64,000 bases of DNA from Heterohyrax brucei (GCA_028571685.1 CM053140.1:56054201-56118200), one strand, 5' to 3'; positions 1 through 11,429 are shown, numbered from the stretch's first letter. Made by a program: numbers and translations. Notes: generated by a model not told the origin, from the sequence alone.

Positions 1-1586
1 TGGGTTTGGTTTCTTTGGCCTGTTGCATACCTCCTTATAAGAATTACTTCATCTGATCCTTCAGTGGCCAAATAGAAATGTTTATATTACATGAAAGTGA
101 TGAAAATTATTGGTCTTCCCAGTCAACAGTTGAGAAAACTGAGGTGCAGAGAGGGATACAGTTTCCCACAGTCACCCTGGTCTGAGTCCAGAGACAGCGC
201 ACTAAACCACTGGGGCCACTAGGAGGCTCTCTACGCCCCCTGTAACTTCGGCATTCCGTGACAGTTCCCTAAGTCCCTCTGTTTTTTTCCGGGGGGCCCT
301 TCGCAGAACCCTGCTCCCTGGGCATCAGATCCCTGGAAAGGCAATTACTGTCTCCGTGAGGCCTGGGAGCTCGGCTTCAGACAGGAATTTCGCACTTTGT
401 CCAGCCCCTGGACTGCAGGTGGACCGTGTTTGGCAGGAGAAAGGGCCAAGTGCTCTCTGCTGAGGCTGGGAAGGGTTGCCTCCATGGATAGGAGGGCCAC
501 CTGCTGCTTCTCTCCTCAGCCACCTGCTCCCAGCCCCACCCTTCCCACCTCCTCACCTCGACACTGGAATTCTCAATCCAAGAGCTGGGGGGCCAGCTGG
601 GTATTAATAACTGGACTCTGACGTCTGTGCTGATAGGAAAAGCATTCTCTGTTAGCAGCCAGGAGATTTGAATGCCTTTTCAACGCATCTCTCCAAGCCT
701 TTTGTGCCCCTGAGGAGAACCAGGGTGACAGGATAACAGTAGTAATCATAGCTGCTGTATTTTGAGTGCTGTATTTTGCCACAGTGAAACCAGATACCAT
801 CCTACGGTTACCACTTTGGGTTCTTTTAATATCCCCATTTTACATCTGGGGAAACTGAGGCTACGAGAGGTTAAGCGGCTTGCCCCAGGCCACACAGCCA
901 GTGAGCCAGCACCTTTATTCAAATCCTGACCTGCCAGCAACTCGAGGGTCTGTCCCTACCCTTCTGCAGATGACAAGAGCCAAAGAAAGACATGCTGTTC
1001 CGGGCCTTTAACTTCCAGGAATAGGTTAACTTGGATGGGGTGTGGAAGGGGGAGCTTCCAGGAAGCTGTCTTTCCTGTGGAAGCGGGACCAGGCCTGTTG
1101 GCCCAACTGTGAGACAGCCCCAGGGGACAGGGACAGGCCGGCCCTGTAGAGGGGATCTGGCTCAAGCTCAGGCTCTGTTCTTGAGTGTCCCAGGCTTCTG
1201 GGGTAGGAATCAGGTGACAGAACATCTGCTGCTGCCCAGGGAGCAGAGCTCTGCTCACAAGCGGCAGGGCCTTGATGTCTCCGCTCAGGGCTCCCAGTTC
1301 GTTACCCTCACTCACCTCTTCACTGTTTTGAGGTACCAACTACTTGGGGATCTCCCAAGAGACAAGGTCAATCGCAGGGAGAGAAGGGCAGAGAGGCTCA
1401 CTTGCTCAGAGCCTGCTAGTCACAAAGGCCTCAAATGTAGATTCTTGATACTAGTTGTTGGGGCCAGCACTGCACAGTGGCTGTGCCTGCTGCCGCTGGA
1501 CCCCGACTGCTGGCCCTACCTCCCAGGTCTACTAGCTAGAGCTCTGTAACTCTGAACAGTTTCCTAAACTGCTCTATATCTCTCTT
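1..1586. other. Intergenic sequence, no gene recognised
   Basis: Apart from the MIR fragment at 815-935, I recognise no repeat or exon here. The 127- and 172-codon open frames between 956 and 1549 overlap on opposite strands, resemble no family I know and have no convincing splice or promoter context, so I treat them as chance. A weak CTCF-like core (CCACTAGGAGGC) lies at 216-227. Confidence 0.5.
815..935 (-). repeat. MIR SINE fragment
   Basis: Reads as the reverse complement of the MIR core: an 'aaactgaggct' block, then 'gaggttaag', then 'ccacacagccagt'. This is an ancient mammal-wide SINE with many substitutions. Confidence 0.75.
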
Positions 1587-1620
1587 AAAAAAAAGAAAGA
1601 AAGAAAGAAAGAAAGAAAAA
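1587..1620. repeat. (GAAA)n microsatellite
   Basis: A run of A followed by about six GAAA units. It lies directly at the edge of a reverse-oriented AfroSINE, so it probably grew from that element's A-rich 3' tail. Confidence 0.85.
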
Positions 1621-1812
1621 CTATTGCTATCAAGTTGATTCTGACACACAGCAACTTAGAGGACAGGGTAGAGCTGCCCCACAAGATTTCTAAAGAGTAA
1701 ACCTCTGCAGATGCGGTCGGCCACATCTTTCTCCTAAAGAGCAGCCAGGGGCTTCAAACCGCCACTCTTTCAGTTAGCAGCCGAACACTTAACCACCGCA
1801 CTGCCGGGGGTT
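1620..1812 (-). repeat. AfroSINE, long subtype
   Basis: Reverse-oriented. The 3' body ('agttgattctgac') comes first and the tRNA-like head complement ('cttaaccaccgcactgcc') last. It carries the extra internal block seen in the long subtype ('cacatctttctcc'). Confidence 0.85.
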
Positions 1813-2476
1813 GCTCATCCATAAAATGAATAATAACAACACCCCACACCTCGGCTGCTGTGTATCAGAGTTGACTCGATGGGGCCAGGTTCACAGCGTC
1901 GTATGGGAATTCAGTGAACGAACACAGGGAAACATGTATTTATGTTTACGGGTGGTACCTGGCACGAAACGGGCGCTCAGTCAAGGTTAGCTGCTCTTTC
2001 CAGATGAAGTTATACACGGAATCATGTACAGGATAAAAGAAAAGGATACTTATCAAAGAAATTACAAAAACACTGTCCCCTCCAATCCCACCACTCGATG
2101 CACCCACCGTCACAGTGCAGGCTGTGTTCCTGTCACTTTTTCTCCTGTTTCTCATTGTCACATTGTAATTAGAAGATACTTAAGAAGTTGCATAACTTTG
2201 CATAATTTTTCTTTCATTTCACATTTTTATAGTTTCTGTAATAATTCAGTTAGCTTGTACTAAACACCTACTGTGTGCCCGGTGCTGTTCTAGGTGCCAG
2301 GTACCAGCAACCAGCAGAGCAGACAAGCCCTCTTCTCTCTACACGCTTACTTTCTAGGGTAGAACTCATGCTTTGAAATGGAGGCCTAATTTACGTACAG
2401 TCGAGTGCACACACATTAAGTGGGTTTTAATACAATTTTACACACACATCCACTCATGTAAACAAAACCCAGATCC
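1813..2476. other. Intergenic, with MIR- or L2-like scraps
   Basis: The stretch around 2255-2345 ('cctactgtgtgcccggtgct') looks like an old MIR or L2 3' end. Nothing else is recognised. Confidence 0.4.
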
Positions 2477-2632
2477 CAAAACCCACTGTCATTGAGTGAA
2501 TTCTGACTCATAACGACCCAAGAGGAGTCAGTTAAACTGCTCCACAGAGTTCCCAAGGAGTACGGTAGACTTGAACTGCCAGACTTCCAGTTAGCAGCTG
2601 TAGCAGTTAACCACTACACCACCAGGGTTTCC
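2477..2632 (-). repeat. AfroSINE, short subtype
   Basis: Reverse-oriented, close to full length, from 'cccactgtcattgagtga' to 'accaccagggtttcc'. Confidence 0.9.
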
Positions 2633-2768
2633 AAACCCAGATCAAGATACAGAAATTTCCATCACCCCAGAAAATTCCCAATCAATAGCTGCCTCCCCTT
2701 TCCCCACATAATCATCATTCTGACTTCTGTCACCATAAATTCATTCTCTTAAGAATGCCTGCTTTTCA

Positions 2769-2972
2769 ATAAAGTGTGGTACAGTGGTTAAGCATTCGGC
2801 TGCTAACTGAAAGGTTGTCAGTTCAACTCACCAGTCACTGCACCACTCCATGAGAAAAAGAAGCTACAGGCGCTTCCATGAAGATTGCAGCCTTAGAAAC
2901 CCCGTTGGGCAGTTCTACTCAGTCTTATAGGGTTGCTATGAGTCAGAATCGATTCAGTAGCAAACAACAACT
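2769..2972 (+). repeat. AfroSINE, long subtype
   Basis: Forward. The tRNA-like head ('tacagtggttaagc', 'tgctaactgaaaggt') is followed by the long-type insert and the 3' body ('gggttgctatgagtcagaa'). Confidence 0.85.
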
Positions 2973-3548
2973 TTTAATAGCTGTGGAATATTCCAGCATG
3001 TGTGTGTGTATTTTATATATACATTATATGTATGTATGTAAGTATAAGGTACAGGTATGACATGAGATGCTGTCAGATCATATGTACGTGAAACTGACAG
3101 GAACCCACACAGAGAGATCGTCGCAACTGGAACAAGATACAGGTGGAGACAAGAGAATGTGAATCAATCTGAGGCCCCTTCAAGGTGGCCTCAGCATCCT
3201 TTCCATGGATAGGAATTGGACAAGCATAGCCAGTTTTTGGTTCTTCAGATTTCTTTTTTTTTCTAAGGAAAATGCAGCTTGCATGCTTTCTGATTTCCCT
3301 AGTCTTTCTCCAAACAGGATACAACACAGGTTACGACGTTTCCACTTTCTAATTACAATCACAGTCTAAGCCAGTCTCCTTCCCCAAGATTACATCTGGG
3401 CCACTGTGACTGGGCCACTCATCAGACTTTACTAACACGACCAGGAGGAAATCCAATGGGACAATTCTACTCGGTCACATGTGGTCACTACAAATAAAAA
3501 AATTCAGCTTGACGGTGTTATTACACACTTCCTATGTGTAATAATGGG
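2973..3548. other. Intergenic, nothing recognised
   Basis: Low-complexity TG/TA sequence at 3000-3050, otherwise apparently single-copy. The overlapping reverse frames at 3073-3362 have no family resemblance. Confidence 0.4.
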
Positions 3549-3675
3549 AACTCTGGTGTGTTGTGGTTAAGTGCTACAGCCCCTGATCAGTGGGTCGGAC
3601 ATTCAAATCCGGCAGGTGCTCCTTGAAAACTCTATGGGGCAGTTCTGCTCTGTCTGTAGGGCGGCTGTGAGTGTA
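3549..3675 (+). repeat. AfroSINE, 3'-shortened
   Basis: Forward. Head 'tgttgtggttaagtgc', then 'tccttgaaaactctatgg', then 'gggcggctgtgag'. The last part of the body is missing. Confidence 0.8.
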
Positions 3676-3839
3676 TTAATAGACCTACGTGCCAGATCTA
3701 GGCTTTATATACATTGTCTCATTTCACATACCCAGAACCCTAATGCATTGTGGACATTAGCTGCCATTAAGTTGACTCCAACTCATCAGGGCTAAGTGTA
3801 CAAGAAAAGGAAATATCGTGGTCTTCTACCTTCTTCACG

Positions 3840-3985
3840 ATTACAGGACTACTGTTTCTCCTTTACAGATGACATTACTGAAGCCCAGTGCAGTGAAGCC
3901 TATTTCCTAAAGTCACACAGCTTGTACATAGTAAATCAGGATTTGAACTCATCTCCCTAACTCCAGTACCTGTGGGTTTAACCAT
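3840..3985 (-). repeat. MIR SINE fragment
   Basis: Reverse-complement MIR core: 'actgaagcccagtg', 'agtcacacagcttgt', 'caggatttgaactc'. Confidence 0.7.
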
Positions 3986-4509
3986 TTCTCTATATTAAAT
4001 GCTGGTTCCAGTCCCACACTGTGTGGTTAGCCCTAGCTTAGCTCTCAGAAAACATCCTTATTGTCACTGTTTCCAACCTCATGGTTGCCTCCATCAAGTG
4101 ACAATAGTGTCTAGTGATCCAACAGACAAAATCCAGTGGCCAGAAGGGGTGTTTTTATCTAAGACTGTGATAGAGCCATTGAGATGGGTAGAGAGTGAAC
4201 TCTTTCTTCAGCGCAACACAATCTCAGCCATGAGTTCGTAAGGAAAACTGAGCTTAATTCAGCAGTTTCTTGACTAGTCTTTCTGCCCACTCCAGACTCC
4301 CAAACACCAAATCCTGTGCAACCTCCCACCTACACTTAAATCTTCCACTTCTCCCCATCTCTTTGGTCACTGGCCCCATCCTGACTCTCGTCTCTTGCTC
4401 AGACCTTTGTGACTCACTCTGTGCAGCCCTCTTGCCCACACTTGATCCAGTCTCCATCTAGCAGCTAGAGTAATCTTTTAAGCTGGAAACACGGTCATGT
4501 TTAAAGTCT

Positions 4510-5345
4510 CTGCTTATGTAGTTTTAAAAAATGGAAAATAAATTTTGTCAAGGACACCGAGAAATCAGAACTCTTATACTTTGTTGGTAAGAATGTAAAA
4601 TGGTATAGCCACTGTGGAAAATAATCTGAAGCTCCTTGAAAAGGTAAACACAGGCTGACAATAACCCACTGCAGTCAAGCTGGGTCCCACTCATAGCAAC
4701 CCTAGAGGTCAGGGTAGAACCGCCCCATAGAGTTCCCAAGGAGCACCTGGCAGATTTGAACTGCTGACCTTTCGGTTAGCAGACGTAGCACTTAACGTAG
4801 AATGACAACATGACCTGGCAATTCCACTCCTAGGTGTTTATGCAAAAGAACTGAAAACAGATTCCAACAGAAATTTGCATACCAATGTTCATAGCAGCAT
4901 TATTCACAATAGTCAAAAAGTAGAAACAACCCAGGTATCTATCAACAAATGAATGGATAAACAAAAAGTAGTATAGTCGTACAATGAAATATCATTCAGC
5001 CTTATAAGGGAAGTACTGTGATCTGCTACAAAGGTGAACCTTGAAGGCATTGTGCTAAGTGAAATGACCCAGATGCAAAAGGACAAGTATTGTACAATTT
5101 TACTACATGAGGTATCTAGAAAAGGGAAATTTATAGAGACAGAAAGTAGAATATCAGGTACCAGAGCTAATGGGGGGCGGCGGGGAGGGACAAGAAGTTA
5201 CTGTTTAATGGGTACAAAGTTTCTGTCTGAGATACTTTTTAAGACTTCAGGAAAAAGATAGTGATGATGGTTACACAACATCACTAAGGTAAACAGTGAA
5301 TTTTGTGTGATGCATATTTTATCACCATTTAAGAAAAGGTGACCC
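4510..5345 (+). repeat. Old L1 LINE, ORF2 end and 3' UTR
   Basis: The typical L1 ORF2 tail is visible: 'caattccactcctaggtgt', 'tcatagcagcattattcac', 'aatgaatggataaac', 'ggacaagtattgtac'. The terminal 3' UTR contains a G-rich run at 5170-5190. The element is 5'-truncated, heavily mutated, and split by the AfroSINE at 4659-4796. Confidence 0.85.
4659..4796 (-). repeat. AfroSINE inside an older L1
   Basis: Reverse-oriented short-type copy. L1 sequence continues on both sides, so this insertion is younger than the L1. Confidence 0.85.
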
Positions 5346-5704
5346 ATTACTTTATTATAAAATCTCAGATCTATAACTTGGTCTACAAGACCCAACAGAG
5401 TATGGTCCCTTCTTAACTTGGGGTTTTAAGACTGGTCATTATGCCTCTTCCCCTCTCAACTTGGTTCCCAGTTTATTAGAAAACAGGAGAGGCGGAGCTG
5501 GGCCTCCGCTATCAGCTGTTCCAGCTGTTCTCAGTGCTCATCAGGGAGACAACCGGGTCCCACTCAAAGCCAAAACAGCCCAAATTGTACCTGGCACAGT
5601 ATGTTCTTGGGCCCCTAAATCACTTCTCCAGTGGCTGGATCAGGAATAAACATCTCAGTCTTCTCAGTACCAGCCTGGCACAGGGGCAGGATTGAAGCAG
5701 CTCA

Positions 5705-5830
5705 GAGTGTCAGAGCTGGAATGACCCTCAGATGCACTGGTCAGACCCCTCATTATGCAGAGAGGGAAACTGAGGGGCAGAGCAGGGGGAGGCTTGTTCA
5801 AGGTCACACAGCATGTTCGCGGGAGAGCTG
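5705..5830 (-). repeat. MIR-family fragment
   Basis: 'agagagggaaactgagg' followed by 'caaggtcacacagcatg' matches the reverse complement of the MIR core. Confidence 0.65.
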
Positions 5831-5935
5831 ACACTCTCCATGGAGGAGTTTCTCTATTTAGCTTGCCCTGCAGAGATGGGGCTGGGGTCTCCCAGCTTGG
5901 CAAGGAGAAGGGCGGCACTGATGGGGATTCTTCCT

Positions 5936-6050
5936 TGTTATGGTCTGACAAAAATATGTGCATCAATTTGTTTGGGCTGTGATTCCCAGTGTTGTACCAC
6001 TTTGTCATCTGCTGTGATTTTTCTATGTGTTATAAATCCTACGTCTATGA
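5936..6050 (+). repeat. MaLR-like LTR, 5' fragment
   Basis: Begins TGTTATGG and keeps blocks shared with the complete LTR at 44487-45024: 'tgattcccagt', 'gtgatttttctatgtg', 'aaatccta'. It breaks off after about 115 bp, where a different shared segment begins (6061-6225). Confidence 0.6.
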
Positions 6051-6060
6051 TGCTATTGAC

Positions 6061-6225
6061 TGCCTCAGACTGGTCACTGGCAGGCGTATGGCATGGATGG
6101 CCTGTGCCTGACCACTGGATCAGCCTGCAAAGGGCAGGTCCAGGAAATGCCATCGGGAGTCACTTAGTTTTACAAAGGATGTACTGTCATGGTGCGTTTT
6201 GATCCAAGATTTCAAAGAATTTTGG
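6061..6225 (+). repeat. Segment duplicated in the PDIK1L CpG island
   Basis: Closely matches 18602-18765 (for example 'gagtcacttagttt' and 'gttttgatc' at the same spacing). Many CG pairs of the 18.6 kb copy appear here as TG or CA. I cannot assign it to a named repeat family. Confidence 0.6.
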
Positions 6226-6307
6226 GGCAGCACTAGATGGATAAGACATTCCTGCTATGGCAAGGTAGGAGCTGCTCCGAATAGTCACTGTAGGTCTGGT
6301 CCCAAAC

Positions 6308-6468
6308 CAAGCCAAACCCATTGCCACTGAGTAGATTCCGACTCATAGGGATCCTATAGGACAGAGTATAACCCCTGATATGGTTTCCAAGGAGCGCCCG
6401 GTGGATTTGAACTACTGACCTTTCCATTGACAGTCATAGCTGTTAACCAACTAGGCACCAGGGTTTCG
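6308..6468 (-). repeat. AfroSINE, short subtype
   Basis: Reverse-oriented, near full length, from 'aaacccattgccactgag' to 'ggcaccagggtttc'. Confidence 0.9.
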
Positions 6469-6904
6469 CGAGGCCTGGTAAGTCCCCTTTAATAATCTCA
6501 TCATGGCATCTGATAACTCCTTGGGGTAAGGTAGCCTCAGGGGGAGTTAGGCCTCTGACAAAACACTAGTCGTGCCTCCAGAATTTCCGCAGCAGGAAGG
6601 TCCAGGGCAGCAAGCTGGCGATAGGAGCACCCTGTCTGTCCAAAGTTTGGAGGTTTGAGCCCCACTCAGGGTCACTTCGGAAGAAGAGCTGGCAATCTAC
6701 TTCTGAAAAATCATCCAGTGAAAACCTGGGGAGCAGAGGGTTACTCTGACACACAAGATGCGAGCATGAGTTGTTGCAGTCCACTGATTTTTCAGTCTGG
6801 TGACACCGGGGACAAAGCAACTTCACTTGGAGCTCTATTTGCATAGCAAGTCCACTGTAATTACTCACCGTGGATTCTCAGCTCCCACTGCTAACACCTG
6901 ATCG

Positions 6905-7066
6905 TTCTCTGTTGTGAAGGGCTGTCCCGGGCACTGCAGGATGTTTCGCAGCAGCCCTGGTCACAACCTAGTAGATGCCCTTCCAGTTTGGTCAACCAAA
7001 AGTATCTCCGGACACCGAGAAACATCCCCTGGTAAGCAAAACTGCCCCCATTGAGAAGTACCAACT
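6905..7066 (-). repeat. MER5A-like hAT DNA transposon remnant
   Basis: Keeps MER5A landmarks in reverse complement: 'actgcaggatgttt', 'cagcagccctgg', 'aaagtatctccggacac', 'aacatcccctgg', 'aactgcccccattgag'. This is a non-autonomous element shared by placental mammals. Confidence 0.8.
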
Positions 7067-7439
7067 AAACTGCATGCTGAATTGGTTTAAAAGGCACGAT
7101 GGTGATTCCTCTGAAAGAAGAGAAGAAAAAAACACAGGAGGAGCCATCCCTTCCTACAAGAAAAGGAAATCACCAGAGGGTAGTCAGCTGGGGTGGCGCT
7201 GTGAAGTTGGACACCCCCTGCCCACCTGCCCGCCATTGTCTTGTCTTTCACAGCTTCCGTCTTTATGCAGAAAAAATAAATTATCCAGAAAAAAATTAAT
7301 ACATGCATTCATGCTGAAGCAGTGTCTAGTAGCTACTCAAAATTAAAAAAGCAGAAGCGTTATACAGTACACTTAAGATGTGAGCATGTCACTGTATGTA
7401 ACTTATATCCAGGGGAAAAACAAGGAGAATAAAGGAAAA

Positions 7440-7560
7440 CCACACAGGCACTGTAATCAGATGTGGACTCAAGTCTTAGTTCTGATACTGTCGAACTGGG
7501 TAACTCAAGTCAAGTCCCCTGCGCCCCTCAGAAACTGTTTCCTCAGTTGTAAAAGGGGAC
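7440..7560 (+). repeat. MIR SINE fragment
   Basis: Forward MIR core: 'ggactcaagtcttagttctg', then 'aactgtttcctcagttgta', then 'aaagggga'. Confidence 0.7.
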
Positions 7561-7615
7561 TAATATTAAAAGTTCCCCACAGGATGACCGTGCCTGGCAC
7601 AGTAGACAACATACT

Positions 7616-7905
7616 GTTGTTGTAGGCTGCCATCTAGTCTGCCCCCAACTCATGACGACCCCGTTGCCCAACTGGATCGGGCTGTTGTGACCCGTAGAGT
7701 TTTCACTGGCTAATTTTCAGAAGTAGACTGCCAGGCCTTTCTTCCTTGTCTGTCTTAGCCTGGAAGTGCCGCTGGCAATGTGGTCGGCCTTACAGCAATA
7801 CCCAGACACAAGCAGTGGCTGTGCTTGAGGTGCATTGACTGGGAATCAAACCCTGGTTTCCTGCCTGGAAGGCAAGAATTCTACCACTGAACCACCACTG
7901 CCTTC
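7616..7905 (-). repeat. tRNA-Gly-headed composite SINE
   Basis: The reverse complement begins with a tRNA-Gly-like head: 'ggtggttcagtggtagaatt', later 'gggtttgattccca', then 'caatgca'. These match the tRNA-Gly(GCC) box A and box B regions. The body then reads into a tail resembling the AfroSINE/RTE 3' end. A second copy lies at 33828-34133. It is distinct from the common AfroSINE in head and in total length (about 290 bp). Confidence 0.8.
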
Positions 7906-7972
7906 AGTATTACCTATTACTTATTTACATTTATATCTACTACTTGTTTATATTTATTTACCTATAGTTTAT

Positions 7973-8125
7973 AGGGGAGCCCTGGGGGTACAGTGGTTAA
8001 GAGCTCAGGCTGCTAACCATTTTGAATCCAACAACTGGTCCTCGGAAACCCTGTGAGGCAGTTTAACTTTGTCCTAGAGTGTTGCTGTGACTTGGAATCG
8101 ACTCGAAGGTAGTGGGTTTGGTTTA
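7973..8125 (+). repeat. AfroSINE, short subtype
   Basis: Forward copy: 'ggagccctgggggtacagtg' head, 'ggaatcgactcgaagg' body, ending 'gggtttggttt'. Confidence 0.9.
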
Positions 8126-8620
8126 TAGTTTATAGATTAAATAAATTGCTTCCTGAGAATCTACTTGGCTGTGGGCCTGTTGTAATTAGTGGCATTCCCG
8201 CTGGTCTCTTTCCACATTACCCCTTTGTTCAGATGAGGAAAATAAGATACAGAAATGTGGCTTATGAGTGTTGCCTCCATTAGTGATTTATTAAGCACTT
8301 CAGTTATAAAGCCCTCTGAGTCTCAGTTTCCTCAGCTATCAAATAGGTATGCTTGTACACTAAGGCTGCGACGGCCAGACCCGCGTCCGGTGGAAACCTC
8401 CTGGAGAAAGAAAACGTGAATATTTTCCACTAATAGAGATAGAAAAGGGGTAAGATCGGACTCTGTCAAAGCAGAAAACTTGGAAGACCTGGAAATACAA
8501 CTCAGTGTCCTGGAGTTCCGGCTGTCACTGTACTGTCCACTTCAAACGGGCTTATGACTATAGAAGGGCTGATTCCGACGGTCTGGAGGTTCAGACGGTC
8601 TCAGGCAGCTGCACTAATGG

Positions 8621-8642
8621 AACCTGCCACGAGGGGGCAGGA
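8621..8642 (+). promoter_or_regulatory. Candidate CTCF site, forward
   Basis: The core CCACGAGGGGGCAG fits the CTCF consensus (CCASYAGRKGGCR) closely. It lies in non-repetitive sequence. Occupancy is inferred from the motif only. Confidence 0.5.
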
Positions 8643-8689
8643 TTGCTACACTTAAAATGGCACTCATTTCATTTTTTTTTTTTTTTTTT

Positions 8690-9375
8690 GCGTATTCACC
8701 ATTATGGAAAATTTCAAATATACACATAGAATAGTACAATGGACCCCATGTACACAGCAACAGGCTTCAGCCATTATTAACATGTTGCCAATCTTGATTT
8801 ATCTTCCCTTTTTTTAATTTGTTGTTGTTTGTGAAATATTTTAAAGGCCTCTAGCTGGGCTTACCAGACCTCACGTCATTTCATCCATAAATAATTCATT
8901 GTGCAGCTCTAATTGAAAAGGACTTTTATTTTCACAGACACTATATCATTACTCTGGTAGTGCAATGGTTACAGCACTGAAAAGTCCTCTGTTCGAACGC
9001 TCCACGGGAGGAAGATGGGGCAGTCTGCTTTTGTAAAGATCACAGTCTTGAAAACCCTGTGGTGCAGACCTGTTCGGTCCCATAGCGTCATTGTGAGTCA
9101 GAACTGACTCAGTGGAAACAGGTATAGCATTATTATGCCTCACAAGAAAAAAACAGTACTTCCATAATTTGTTTCTATTCAAACTGATACGTTGACAGTT
9201 GACTCACTTAAATCAGAATCTAAACAAAGTTGTCACATTTAGTTAAGTCTCTTGAGTTTTATATTTTAGGTTTCCACGTTCCCTTTTTATTTTCATGCCA
9301 TAAATTTATTACAGAAACCAGGATGTTTGTCCCATAAAATGTCTCAGATTTGGGGTTTTGATGGATGTTTCTTTG
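8690..9375. repeat. Probable ancient LINE-like repeat
   Basis: Phrases such as 'atagtacaatggacccc', 'tgttgccaatcttgat' and 'gaaaccaggatgtttgtcc' recall an old dispersed mammalian repeat that I cannot name with confidence. It is interrupted by the AfroSINE at 8951-9122. Confidence 0.4.
8951..9122 (+). repeat. AfroSINE, long subtype
   Basis: Forward. Head 'agtgcaatggttacagc', long-type insert 'gcttttgtaaagatcacag', tail 'gtgagtcagaactgactc'. Confidence 0.85.
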
Positions 9376-9401
9376 TGGTGTTTGTGTATTTGTATTTCTA
9401 C

Positions 9402-9557
9402 CAAGAACCACTACCGTCAAGTTGATTCCTACTCATAGCGACCCTATAGACAGAGTAGAACTGCCCCATAGAGTTTCCCAACAATGCCTGATGGATTTGA
9501 ACTGCCAATCTTTTCATTAGCAACTGTAGTACTTAACCACTCTGCCACCAGGGTTTC
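9402..9557 (-). repeat. AfroSINE, short subtype
   Basis: Reverse-oriented, near full length, from 'actaccgtcaagttgattcc' to 'gccaccagggtttc'. Confidence 0.9.
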
Positions 9558-9616
9558 ACCTGTATTTCCAGTAAACTGTTAATTAGATCTAGAGATCTGA
9601 TCTGATTAGATTTAAA

Positions 9617-9648
<32 letters not shown>
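9617..9648. repeat. (TG)n microsatellite
   Basis: About 15 uninterrupted TG units. Confidence 0.95.
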
Positions 9649-9649
<1 letters not shown>

Positions 9650-10382
9650 TTGAGTGAAAGTGGTATACAATCTAAGTTAAATTTGCACATCCACCTATCT
9701 GCAGTTCCCTCTGGTCTCCTTGCCCAGTGACAGCACACTCTTCCTTTCTGTTCTAGAAATGTCATATCCTGCTAAGAATCTCCTATCCCCTCCTCTCCAC
9801 CCTCTCCTCTGCCTTCTGGTAAGAGGCTAGTAGGACAGCATCCTGTAGGTACATAGAACTATAAAGTGGACACACCATATGTCCCCAAATCCAATCCATT
9901 CCTGTCTGAAGAGTTGACCTCAGTAATGAAGAAAGATCTGGGGCAACAGCAGGTCTAGGGACCATGTTCCCAGGGGAAGTCCTGGGACACTGGACCATCA
10001 ATTGTTATCTTTCAGTGGAGTTCTTGAGGTGCACCCCTCTTTTAATTTGTGTTGTCACTGGGACCTGACACTGTGTGCCCCACCATGGCAGTCACTAGTG
10101 GTGGCCGGGCACCATCTGGTTCTTCTCATCACATGCTGGTACAGTCAACCATACACGTGGAGTCCTTCTGCCCTCTGGGCTCTTTTTCTCTTATGTCTTT
10201 GTTGACTTTGGTCAGATTTTTTTTAAGGTAAGAATATTTCATAAAAAGAGCACTGTACCCCCCTCTCCGTGATTTTAAGATTGATCAACGGGTTCAGGCA
10301 GTGACAGATTAAGCTCTCCATTACAGGTGCCCCAGTGGTTGTCTTCTTATTTCTAATTGTTGCCTAGAATCATTATTTCATT
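9649..10382. other. Intergenic, nothing recognised
   Basis: The short open frames at 9783-10231 overlap on both strands and show no family resemblance. Confidence 0.4.
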
Positions 10383-10597
10383 CCAAATCCACTGTTATCA
10401 AGCTGATTTCAACTAATGACGACCCTATAAGACAGAACAGAACTGCCTCATTGGATTTCCAAGGCTGTAAATCTTCATCACAACAGACTGCTACATCTTC
10501 CTCCACCCCCTCACCTGCACCTCTCTGTGGTTGTTGGATTTGAACTGTTGACCTTTTTGTCAGCAGCCAAGCACTTTAATCACTGCACCGCTATGGT
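10383..10597 (-). repeat. AfroSINE, long subtype
   Basis: Reverse-oriented. Carries the long-type insert ('aaggctgtaaatcttcatc', 'ctacatcttcctcc'). First of a five-copy cluster. Confidence 0.85.
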
Positions 10598-10622
10598 TCA
10601 TTATTATTTCATTAAACCAAAA

Positions 10623-10778
10623 AAACCCAAACCTTTTGCTGTTGAGTTGATTCTGACTCACAGCAATCCTATAGGATGGAGAAGAACTGCCCCACTGGGT
10701 TTCCAGTGAGCAGCTGGTGGATTCCAACAGATGATCTGCTGGTCAGCAGCCGCTCCCCTAACCACTGCACCATCAGGG
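10623..10778 (-). repeat. AfroSINE, short subtype
   Basis: Reverse-oriented, from 'ttgctgttgagttgattctg' to 'ctgcaccatcaggg'. Confidence 0.9.
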
Positions 10779-10808
10779 ATCACTTATTTCACTAACTGGA
10801 AACTAAAA

Positions 10809-10930
10809 AAACAAAAACCAAACCTGCTGCACCCTATAGAGCAGAGTAGAACTACCCCATAGTTTCCAAGGAGCCCATGGTGGATTCAAACTGTCAACCT
10901 TTTTCTTAATGATAACCCCACCTGGGATTC
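10809..10930 (-). repeat. AfroSINE, internally deleted
   Basis: Reverse-oriented. The part of the body between 'cctgctg' and 'ccctatagagcagag' is missing, as is part of the tRNA head. Confidence 0.8.
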
Positions 10931-10948
10931 CTTTATTTCATTCACTCA

Positions 10949-11110
10949 AACAAACAAACTCACTGGCATTGAGTCAATTCCGACTCATAGGCACCCTAGA
11001 GGACAGAGTGAAAATGCCCATAGCATTTCCAAGGAGCACCTGGTGGGTTTCAATTGCCTACCTTCTGGTTAGCAGGCATAACACTTAACTACAATGCCAG
11101 CAGGGTTTCC
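10949..11110 (-). repeat. AfroSINE, short subtype
   Basis: Reverse-oriented, near full length: 'actggcattgagtcaattcc' to 'gccagcagggtttcc'. Confidence 0.9.
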
Positions 11111-11192
11111 TTTATTTCACTAGGGACTGCAAAATCAAGTTTTTCTAAGTCTTACCATCCCTTCAATATTTATTTATTGTATTTATTGTACT

Positions 11193-11394
11193 AGGAGCCT
11201 TGGTGGCACAAATGTTAAGTGCTTGGGCTGCCAACCTAAGGGCTGGTGGTAGTTCAAACCTACCTGATGGCATCTTGGGAGACAGCCTTGGGGATCTGCT
11301 TCTGTAAAGATAACATCAAAGAAAACTCCATGCGGCAGTGCTACTCTGTCACATGGGGTTATCAGTCAAAACTGACTCAGTGGCCCCTAACAAT
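11193..11394 (+). repeat. AfroSINE, long subtype
   Basis: Forward. Head 'aggagccttggtggcacaaa', long insert 'gatctgcttctgtaaagata', tail 'cagtcaaaactgactcag'. Confidence 0.85.
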
Positions 11395-11429
11395 AGTTAT
11401 TTTATAAAAATTAACTTTTTCTTAACTAC

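Noticed and set aside
1031-1549. 172-codon open frame in the left intergenic region
   Set aside because: No recognisable motif, and an overlapping antisense frame of similar size exists. Consistent with chance in GC-rich DNA.
7833-7905. tRNA-Gly gene on the minus strand
   Set aside because: The match to tRNA-Gly is good but has several stem and loop changes and continues into a SINE body repeated at 33.8 kb. It is a SINE head, not a tRNA gene.
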